Assembly: GCA_031278295.1 (NCBI GenBank)
Contig: JAITKQ010000077.1
Coordinates: 1 to 11,275, forward strand
Source of the DNA: Spirochaetaceae bacterium
Lineage (GTDB): Bacteria > Spirochaetota > Spirochaetia > Treponematales > Breznakiellaceae
Length of the DNA stretch: 11,275 nucleotides
Direction of reading: 5' to 3'
Shown here one piece after another: positions 6,567 to 11,275 of the stretch. Under the pieces are notes generated by a model. The model saw only the letters and a program-made list of their open reading frames with translations. It was not told where the DNA came from and did no database searches. The position numbers were made by a program, and so were the translations under genes. Numbering within the stretch: position 1 is the stretch's first letter; each line of letters opens with the position of its first letter.

Positions 6567-7358
6567 CGATATATAGTTTGGGGGCGGGCTTTTTTCGCAG
6601 CGAATCACGGCTTCCGGGACACCGGACAGCATTGTTTTTAGACGGGAGCGGTTGTTTTTCAGGAAATTCCCGCTACCGTCCTCCGTGTTGACAAAAAGCC
6701 CCTTTCTTTTTACATGGAAAAAGACATGCTGGCTGCCGCCGCCCCGTACGCAGACAAGCATAGCTCCGTCAAAACCGTAAAGCCGGCTGAAGTCGTCCAG
6801 AAACTTTTGGTAAACGGGGATGCTTTTTTTGTAAAAACATTCCGTTATGCGGGCGTTTTCGGAATAGACGATGACGCCGAGCTTGCCCATAATCTCGCGC
6901 AGCGCCACGCCGTCAAATTTTTTGCCGAGCAGCTTGTCTAAAGCATGCGCGCCGGTAAAAGGCGCGTAGCTGCCGGCGGTAAGGGGCGGGCTGTCCGTCT
7001 CGACCATATCGTACACGGCGGCAAAGTCCAGTTCCGGCAGCCTCATGGATTTGCGGTAAAAATTCAGGGACATGGCAAAGTTGCAGAACATCTCCTCCGC
7101 GTCATCGTAAGCCTCGCACGAAAAAGACGCGCCGTCCGCGCCGGACAGGAATTCGAATTTGTAATCCCCAATTCCGCCTTCCGCCTTCAGGCAGGGGACG
7201 GACTCCTTCCCGCCGGAAACCTTAAACCGGAAATTGTTCCGGCTCCGGCGGATAAACTCGTCCTTTTTGCAGTGATTCAGCAACGTATCATTTATATCGC
7301 CAAGAAAGGCCCCGTAGCGGGAGCCGTCAACCTTGTAAAGTTGTTCCATACCGCTCAT
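6285..7358 (-). CDS. Two-domain (NTD-CTD) paralogue, unknown function
   Basis: This 357-residue protein is the simplest full-length member of the locus family. NTD landmarks: FAMSLNFYRKSMRLPELD (94-111), SPPLTAGSY (123-131), LDKLLGKKFDGV, YSENARIT (165-172), IPVYQKFLDDFSRLYGF (180-196), QHVFFHVKRKGL (210-221) and NTEDGSGNF. The CTD (about 265-357) has SEYR, YTLYVGGKATEM, IYRVQLG, CWFAEGG, RPYKTLN and AAGNLSTIM. The conserved acidic, aromatic and SEN-x-R-x-T positions are candidates for a binding or active site, but I can match no known enzyme. No signal peptide or membrane segment is seen, so it is probably cytoplasmic although coupled to a surface lipoprotein gene 8 nt downstream. The ATG at 7358 has AGGAG 4 nt upstream and is preferred to starts further upstream. 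That ribosome binding site overlaps the stop of a 28-codon ORF. Confidence 0.87.
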   Translation of the reverse strand: MSGMEQLYKVDGSRYGAFLGDINDTLLNHCKKDEFIRRSRNNFRFKVSGGKESVPCLKAEGGIGDYKFEFLSGADGASFSCEAYDDAEEMFCNFAMSLNFYRKSMRLPELDFAAVYDMVETDSPPLTAGSYAPFTGAHALDKLLGKKFDGVALREIMGKLGVIVYSENARITECFYKKSIPVYQKFLDDFSRLYGFDGAMLVCVRGGGSQHVFFHVKRKGLFVNTEDGSGNFLKNNRSRLKTMLSGVPEAVIRCEKSPPPNYISEYRKTENANGYTLYVGGKATEMCIYRVQLGSDSIPVDGVPMPLCWFAEGGQEEAVRPYKTLNDAFAGEAALLSRIMAAGNLSTIMYPEDRVTR

Positions 7359-7365
7359 ATTGCTC

Positions 7366-7452
7366 CTACAATTTATTCGCAACGGGGTTTAATACCCCGC
7401 CCCTTGGGGCGCTTAAAATCAGCAACACCGACAAAAATTGGTAGTAAACCAT
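7366..7452 (-). CDS. Possible 28-residue leader ORF containing two hairpins
   Basis: A short frame runs from an ATG at 7452 to TAG at 7366. It encodes a peptide with a hydrophobic first half (FLSVLLIL) and a second half APRGGVLNP. AGGAGG lies only 2 nt before the ATG, closer than ideal. Its TAG is part of the TAGGAG ribosome binding site of the gene starting at 7358, so translation of the two could be coupled. Two GC-rich hairpins lie inside it. It may be a regulatory leader peptide, part of a dispersed non-coding repeat, or chance. No known leader peptide is recognised. Confidence 0.35.
   Translation of the reverse strand: MVYYQFLSVLLILSAPRGGVLNPVANKL
7383..7411 (-). promoter_or_regulatory. 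Two adjacent, overlapping GC-rich hairpins before the 7358 gene
   Basis: In transcription order, CGCCCC-AA-GGGGCG (7411-7398) is directly followed by CGGGGT-ATTAA-ACCCCG (7399-7383). They share two bases, so fully formed versions compete, and their C-runs and G-runs could also pair across. They end 25 nt before the ATG at 7358, close to its ribosome binding site. An attenuation-like switch is possible but unproven. Confidence 0.4.
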
Positions 7453-7478
7453 TGCCTCCTACCGCGGCCTCTACCGCG

Positions 7479-7528
7479 TGTTTAGTGTGCCACTTGCACA
7501 CCAAACAGCGGCAAGCCGTGCGGCTTGT
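7479..7528. repeat. Cluster of two inverted repeats in the 7453-7652 intergenic region
   Basis: CAAGCCG (7512-7518) and CGGCTTG (7521-7527) form a perfect 7-bp dyad with a 2-nt centre. Next to it, GTTTAGTGTG (7480-7489) and CACACCAAAC (7497-7506) form a 10-bp stem with one G-U pair in minus-strand RNA, plus a flanking T-A pair. No T-run follows. With the hairpins at 7383-7411, this gives a roughly 150-nt structured segment that may be a dispersed intergenic repeat element. Confidence 0.55.
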
Positions 7529-7545
7529 CTTACAGAACTCGCCCC

Positions 7546-7567
7546 TGTAAATAATTCAACGTTTACA
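7546..7567. promoter_or_regulatory. Operator-like dyad TGTAAA-N10-TTTACA
   Basis: This is a perfect 6-bp inverted repeat with a 10-nt centre, in an AT-rich island between GC-rich palindromes upstream of the 7358 operon. Its geometry suits a dimeric DNA-binding regulator, but no specific regulator can be named, and a short dyad like this could occur by chance. Confidence 0.25.
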
Positions 7568-7627
7568 AAAGATACCCCGCCTACCCTTCCTTATCGGGTC
7601 GGGCAAGCGGCAAAACGTCAGGCGGGG
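7566..7627 (-). terminator. Weak terminator candidate after the 9230-7653 gene
   Basis: On the minus strand, CCCCGCCT (7627-7620) can pair with AGGCGGGG (7582-7575), followed by TATCTTTTG. The stem is a perfect 8 bp, but its loop is 37 nt and the T-tract is short, so termination would be inefficient. It begins 25 nt after the stop of the gene at 7653. Confidence 0.3.
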
Positions 7628-7652
7628 CGCTTCATTTCAAGATCCTGTAAGT

Positions 7653-9230
7653 TTACTTTTCTTCCTCTTCTTCCTCTTCTTCCTCCGCGGCCTGCATCGG
7701 GACCTGTATCGCGGTTGCGCCGCGCTTGTACGCTACGCCTTCCGTTACCTGCCGTATAAGCTCTATTATCATTTCGGCGGACTGGACGTTCTCGCCGCCC
7801 ACGTCCCACGCGCCGTAGCCCAGCTTGAACAACCTGTACGGGTTGCCAGGCTTACCGGGCGAGCCGTACTTGTCCGCCAGCGTAACGAGCAGCTCCGTGC
7901 CGCGGAAACGCCAGACGCGGGACTCGGCGGAGGTGTCGCCGGCCTCGAACAGGGAAGCCAGGAAGTATACGCCGTAGGACGACTCGTCTTGCGCGAGCGC
8001 CGGCGTAAGCGTCTCGCCCGCCTCCAACTCCGTCAGTATGCCCGACTCTATCGCCCCTTCCAGGTCTATGTTCTGCGCGTTCAGCAGCATACCTATGGTT
8101 GTTTTGAAGAAACGCCATTTCAGTCCGGTGAATTGATCGGTATCGTAGTAGCCGGTAACGATCTCTACATAGCCGTTGCTGTCCACGAAGGGCGAGCAGG
8201 CCATGTCAAACATGTCGTAGAATTTGTTCTCTTTCCCATCCAAAACGCCGGTAAGCAGGGTGGTTGCGCCGCCTGACCAGTCGCCGAAGGCGGGGACGCT
8301 CATGATCTTGGAAGCCGCCCCGTTGGTGCTTCCGCCTGTTATCTTGCCGCCTATGCTCACCGCGACTATATACGGTACACGGGTATCCGGGGTCATGATG
8401 CTGAATCCCGGCGTGTTCTTTCCCATAGTAACCTCGGCATCGTAATCAAGGCCGCCGTCCTCGTCTATCACGAGCCTTACCAGCACGCTATCGTCGTAGC
8501 CCTCATAGGGGTCGCCATTTTCGGGGTTGTTGTACAGCGCGAACAGGTAGTCAACGCCGTCCGTGTTGTCAGGGCCGGGGGGGCTGGTAGCGGCGCCTAT
8601 GGCCGTGCCTCTGGCGTATTGTCCGATACCAGGGGCTATGGCGCCCAAATCGACCGGATCAAGGGTAAGGGTATGTTCCTCGCCGTCCGTCAGCCCGTTA
8701 AGCTCGTTTGCCTCTATCCGGTATATGAGTTTGGTGTCGTAGTCTATCAGGTAGAGTATGCCGTTCTTCTGGGCCAGCGCGCTCGGATTCATCTTGACTT
8801 CTATGTCGGTATCTGCGTCGGGATCGGGATTCTTGATCATCAGTGTGATGTCCCGCGCCAAGACAACGCTGTTCCGCGAGGATTTTTTCGGCACGGAGCA
8901 GAGCGTAAGCCGCGTCTTGACGGTTTTTAACCCGCCCCCGTTCGGGACCGCCGCCGTTGTTACGCTTACGAACAGCGCGTACACGTCGTTCCTGTAGACA
9001 AACGCGAAATTCTTGTGGTTCCCGTCTTCCGCCCGCATAGGCAGGAACGCGTTCTTTGACCTGCCTATGGTTCCCAGCCTCCGCTTCCACGCCTTAGCGT
9101 CCTGCCTGCCGTTGACGGTGCGTAACATCCCGTTCTTGTAATTCCTGTCATAGCCAAAATAGCTGATCAAGAGCCTCCGTTTTCTTAGCTTTTTTAACTG
9201 TTTTTTTAGTTTTTTTAGAGCCTTTGACAT
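7653..9230 (-). CDS. Unrecognised protein, Lys-rich N-terminus, possible beta-propeller-like body, nine-Glu tail
   Basis: I do not recognise a family for this 525-residue protein. Residues 1-19 are a strongly basic amphipathic helix built of leucine and lysine (KALKKLKKQLKKLRKRR), without a hydrophobic core, so it is not a signal peptide. The body (about 70-480) alternates short beta strands with acidic Gly/Asp turns, such as GILYLIDYDTKLIYRIEAN (157-175), VDYLFALYNN (226-235) and VEIVTGYYDTDQF (355-367). That is reminiscent of beta-propeller blades, but I cannot define repeats by eye. The end is QAA, nine glutamates and a lysine. The opposite charges of the two ends are notable. AAGGAG lies 6 nt before the ATG. 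It starts 66 nt after the lipoprotein gene at 9297-11198 and is probably in the same operon. Confidence 0.75.
   Translation of the reverse strand: MSKALKKLKKQLKKLRKRRLLISYFGYDRNYKNGMLRTVNGRQDAKAWKRRLGTIGRSKNAFLPMRAEDGNHKNFAFVYRNDVYALFVSVTTAAVPNGGGLKTVKTRLTLCSVPKKSSRNSVVLARDITLMIKNPDPDADTDIEVKMNPSALAQKNGILYLIDYDTKLIYRIEANELNGLTDGEEHTLTLDPVDLGAIAPGIGQYARGTAIGAATSPPGPDNTDGVDYLFALYNNPENGDPYEGYDDSVLVRLVIDEDGGLDYDAEVTMGKNTPGFSIMTPDTRVPYIVAVSIGGKITGGSTNGAASKIMSVPAFGDWSGGATTLLTGVLDGKENKFYDMFDMACSPFVDSNGYVEIVTGYYDTDQFTGLKWRFFKTTIGMLLNAQNIDLEGAIESGILTELEAGETLTPALAQDESSYGVYFLASLFEAGDTSAESRVWRFRGTELLVTLADKYGSPGKPGNPYRLFKLGYGAWDVGGENVQSAEMIIELIRQVTEGVAYKRGATAIQVPMQAAEEEEEEEEEK
7659..7685 (-). repeat. Three tandem 9-mers GAGGAAGAA encoding nine glutamates
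   Basis: The last codons of the gene at 7653 are GAG GAA GAA repeated exactly three times, then AAG and TAA. Gain or loss of a unit would change the acidic tail by three residues without shifting the frame. Confidence 0.85.
9190..9216 (-). repeat. Three A-runs (7, 7 and 6) at the start of the 9230 gene
   Basis: Codons 4-14 of the gene that starts at 9230 contain A7 (9210-9216), A7 (9201-9207) and A6 (9190-9195) on the coding strand. Such tracts are prone to polymerase slippage. A one-base change here would abolish the protein, so slipped-strand on/off switching is conceivable. Confidence 0.7.
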
Positions 9231-9246
9231 AATATTCTCCTTAAGC

Positions 9247-9259
9247 GGGATAGTATCCC
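9247..9259. promoter_or_regulatory. 13-nt palindrome GGGATAGTATCCC before the 9230 start
   Basis: Perfect 6-bp arms flank a single central base, 16 nt before the start codon and next to the AAGGAG ribosome binding site. The centre is too tight for a full RNA hairpin; 4 bp with a 5-nt loop are possible. It could be a repressor site or a weak structure affecting translation. Confidence 0.3.
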
Positions 9260-9274
9260 TTATATTTATTTCAT

Positions 9275-9293
9275 CCGCCGCATAAGAGGCGGC
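9275..9293 (-). other. Small intercistronic hairpin after the beta-helix lipoprotein gene
   Basis: Directly after the tandem TAA stops at 9299-9294, GCCGC and GCGGC (or CCGCC and GGCGG) can form a 5-bp stem with a 7-8 nt loop. No T-run follows, so it is more likely a processing or stability element within an operon than a terminator. Confidence 0.35.
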
Positions 9294-9296
9294 TTA

Positions 9297-11198
9297 TTAA
9301 TAACTTTCAATCGCCAAATCAATATAATCATTAGCGTCGATGTAGAAACACATCCGATTATCGGCCGTACCATCCTGATTGGTATTGTTTATGATTTTTG
9401 TCCCCTTCTCTTTTATGAATAAAGGGGGGCTGATGCCCGCGAAAATTGTTTTGGAGGTACCATAAACATAAATAACCGCCCCCGTCTCTGTTCCAGACAC
9501 CTTATTCCCGCTTATCTCGCCGCCCAGCATATAAAAGCACCCTCCCTTGGGACCACTCCCAGCATCCGTCTTGGTTATGATCCTAATAGCGGTACAATTG
9601 CCACTCGTCCCATTAGCGCCGGTTAGTTTTGAATGGGGCCCCATGATAAACGTACTATACCTGTCCACCCATATAAGATTATCGTAGCCTAAAGTATAGG
9701 ATATCCCCCCCTTAGCGTAATCACCCTCACTGTTCATCGGAATATTATCCCCGTCCAGCGTTATATTTTTACCCAGCGCAAAGATTCTATATCTCGTCTC
9801 TGGACTAGTACTAGTGTAACAAGGAATCGTTATTAGCCCCTTATTGTTAGAGCCATTGCTAAAATTTAATATATGGTCGAAGCTCACATTATTATCCGAA
9901 AGCGACCAGTCCTTGTTTAACTTAACGTTCCTTTCCATCTTGCCGGGCAGCCCCGCCCCGTACAGTTCCAGGCTTACATAGTCCGCCGTGTTGAATTTAA
10001 GGTTGATACGGCCTATCAGTTCGTCCCTTTTGATAAATATCCGGTATTCCGAATAACCCGCCGTGCTTTCCGGTACCAGTCCCGTCCCCGTACCGCTTTG
10101 CGCGTAGGTGTCCACCCAGGCTATAGCGTCTTGCAGGGTTTTTACCGGCCCCGCAGTCAGCGTCAGGTAGCCGCCCTTCAATTTATTCGCGGCCGTGGTG
10201 GAGGTGCCACTAGGTCCTTTATATCTATAATTATTTAATCTTATATCCTCTGTAATCCCAGCGTCCTCTATCCGCGTCCATTTGCCGTCTTCCTTGTGGT
10301 ATATCGTGGTATCCTCAGGCAGGGTCAGCTTTAGGTTTACCGTTATGCTTACCGGCGCCTTGCCCTCTTCGCTCGCCTTCAGCTTGAATGTCCTCGTGGC
10401 CTCTCCGTTCTCGTCCGTGCCGTCAAACAGCAGGTCCTCCATGTCCACCTTTACCACCACCGCGTCCAAGCCCGCCGTTGTGCCGTCCGCCTCGCCTTCC
10501 GTTATCAGCGTTACCTTATCCACGTCCCCGCCGTCTCCCAGCTCTATCGTCTGCTCCGCCGTCTTCACCACCTTGAAGTAGGCCGTCAATTCCTCCCCCG
10601 TCGCCAGCGGCCAGACCCACTCCGTTCCGGTATCGATAGTTTCGCCCACAGTATCCGGCGCTGTTTTTCCACCCGCTGTCACCTGCGGGTACAGATAATT
10701 AGACACAATCGGGTCCAGCGGCGGTGCGCCCTCGTCGCCGCCGCCGCCAGCGCCGCCGCCGCCGCCAGCGGCGCCGCCCCCGTCGCTTACCGCTTTATCC
10801 CCCTCGCCAGTCAGTATTCCGTTGTACCCGATTGCGCTTATCACGACCCCGATCAGGCAGCCTGTGTCGTCACTGGTCAGCGTAAAAGTATCTTTATCCG
10901 ACTCTCTGGCAGCCTCTATGTCTTCCCACACGGCGTCTTCCCCGCCGGCGGCTTTTTTCTGCCACTTGTATGTTTTCGTTAGCTTTGTCCACGTCTCCGG
11001 ATCAGGGTTCAGCGGGGTAACCTCCGCCGTTACCGTCTTGCCCGCCGTCAAATTCCCGGTGATCTCTACCGTCCCCTTCAGATTCCCGGCATCCCCGACG
11101 AAGCTCGCGAGGTCGGTGTCGCATCCAAAAAACAAAAAAGCCGCCGCGCACAACATCGCGCCGGCAGCCCTCCCAAAGTTAAAATTTACGCTTTTCAT
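9297..11198 (-). CDS. Lipoprotein with Ig-like repeat, Gly-rich linker and beta-helix-like C-terminus
   Basis: This 633-residue protein has a lipoprotein signal ending in FLFFGC with Cys26. Residues about 41-125 (GTVEITGNLTAGKTVTAEV, YKWQKK, DTFTLTSDD-x-G, ISAIGYNG) match the Ig-like repeat frequent in treponeme surface proteins, usually seen as V-x-I-x-G-x-x-x-x-G-x-T-L-x-A followed by Y-x-W. Residues 140-154 form a Gly/Ala linker. Residues about 350-415 (VKTLQDAIAWVDTYAQSG, then YRIFIK, then VSLELYGAG) and 470-610 (KNITLDGDN, FIMGPHSKLTGANG, GGCFYMLGGEISGNKVSG, GAVIYVYG) follow the rung pattern of right-handed parallel beta-helix proteins of treponemes. It is probably surface-exposed, perhaps binding host or plant polymers; no catalytic residues can be assigned. 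AGGAGG lies 8 nt before the ATG, and the gene ends in two consecutive TAA codons. Confidence 0.88.
   Translation of the reverse strand: MKSVNFNFGRAAGAMLCAAAFLFFGCDTDLASFVGDAGNLKGTVEITGNLTAGKTVTAEVTPLNPDPETWTKLTKTYKWQKKAAGGEDAVWEDIEAARESDKDTFTLTSDDTGCLIGVVISAIGYNGILTGEGDKAVSDGGGAAGGGGGAGGGGDEGAPPLDPIVSNYLYPQVTAGGKTAPDTVGETIDTGTEWVWPLATGEELTAYFKVVKTAEQTIELGDGGDVDKVTLITEGEADGTTAGLDAVVVKVDMEDLLFDGTDENGEATRTFKLKASEEGKAPVSITVNLKLTLPEDTTIYHKEDGKWTRIEDAGITEDIRLNNYRYKGPSGTSTTAANKLKGGYLTLTAGPVKTLQDAIAWVDTYAQSGTGTGLVPESTAGYSEYRIFIKRDELIGRINLKFNTADYVSLELYGAGLPGKMERNVKLNKDWSLSDNNVSFDHILNFSNGSNNKGLITIPCYTSTSPETRYRIFALGKNITLDGDNIPMNSEGDYAKGGISYTLGYDNLIWVDRYSTFIMGPHSKLTGANGTSGNCTAIRIITKTDAGSGPKGGCFYMLGGEISGNKVSGTETGAVIYVYGTSKTIFAGISPPLFIKEKGTKIINNTNQDGTADNRMCFYIDANDYIDLAIESY
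10735..10781 (-). repeat. GGC/GGT-rich tract encoding the Gly/Ala linker
   Basis: Codons for residues 140-154 of the beta-helix lipoprotein are a run of GGC, GCC and related triplets, giving an imperfect GC-rich simple-sequence tract. It encodes a flexible spacer between the Ig-like and C-terminal parts and is a plausible site of in-frame length variation between strains. Confidence 0.6.
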
Positions 11199-11253
11199 AT
11201 TGATTTCCTCCTGCTAACAGGTATATATTTAAAAGGCCCCGACCCGCGCCGAA

Positions 11254-11270
11254 ATCAAACAACGTTTGAT
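11254..11270. promoter_or_regulatory. Inverted repeat ATCAAAC-AAC-GTTTGAT upstream of the lipoprotein gene
   Basis: A perfect 7-bp dyad with a 3-nt centre lies 56 nt upstream of the start at 11198. On the minus strand it is followed by TTTCGG and then an AT-rich TTTTAAATATATA segment that could hold a -10 box, but no -35 is convincing. It could be an operator or the stem of a terminator belonging to a gene beyond the window. Confidence 0.35.
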
Positions 11271-11275
11271 CGTCC

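Noticed and set aside
6945..7550. Plus-strand ORF of 201 codons running into the intergenic region
   Set aside because: Most of it is antisense to the conserved paralogue at 6285-7358, and the rest crosses palindromic DNA; its composition is unlike the real proteins here.
11179..11274. Open minus-strand frame entering from the right edge and overlapping the lipoprotein start by 20 nt
   Set aside because: About 31 codons are open, but they cross an inverted repeat, an AT-rich promoter-like stretch and the ribosome binding site, and show no recognisable protein sequence. The 3' end of an upstream gene is possible but unsupported.
1..11275. tRNA, rRNA, transposase or phage genes
   Set aside because: No tRNA cloverleaf, rRNA segment, transposase motif or phage structural protein was noticed on either strand by eye; a covariance-model scan was not possible.

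Overview
The window is about 11.3 kb in which every credible gene lies on the minus strand, so transcription runs from high to low coordinates. The coding style suggests a host-associated spirochaete of the Treponema type, perhaps a termite-gut relative. The evidence is two lipoproteins with spirochaete-style lipoboxes, one Ig-like repeat plus parallel beta-helix surface protein of a kind common in treponemes, a TPR protein, and strong AGGAGG-type ribosome binding sites in moderately GC-rich DNA. This assignment is inferred from gene style; no marker gene is present.

Right part (11275 to 7653): a lipoprotein with an Ig-like repeat, a glycine-rich linker and a beta-helix-like C-terminus (9297-11198) is followed after 66 nt by an unrecognised protein with a lysine-rich start and a nine-glutamate tail (7653-9230). 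Next comes a roughly 200-nt hairpin-rich intergenic stretch.

Middle part (7452 to 4050): a 28-codon ORF full of hairpins (7366-7452) has a stop codon that overlaps the ribosome binding site of a two-domain protein of an unrecognised paralogous family (6285-7358). Eight nt further on starts a large Ig-like surface lipoprotein (4111-6276). It ends at a striking hairpin whose two arms are both made of tandem 7-mers and which is followed by a T-rich tract, probably a terminator.

Left part (4049 to 1): a second two-domain paralogue (2576-3808) has its own promoter-like region, in which a dyad lies between and over unusually spaced -35 and -10 boxes. Then follow a tightly packed 50-aa gene (2305-2457), a seven-TPR protein that carries the family's C-terminal module at its N-terminus (1039-2280), a divergent stand-alone copy of the N-terminal module (228-1034), and a truncated gene starting with the C-terminal module (1-212).

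The main discovery candidate is this family. One module (CTD: EYR...Y-LY...T-M...W-EGG...R-Y...) appears four times in 7.4 kb in different architectures: NTD-CTD twice, CTD-TPR once, and CTD at the start of a cut-off gene. The NTD appears three times. Together with adjacent surface lipoproteins this looks like an accessory, duplicating, domain-shuffling locus. I do not recognise the family and propose no biochemical function for it.
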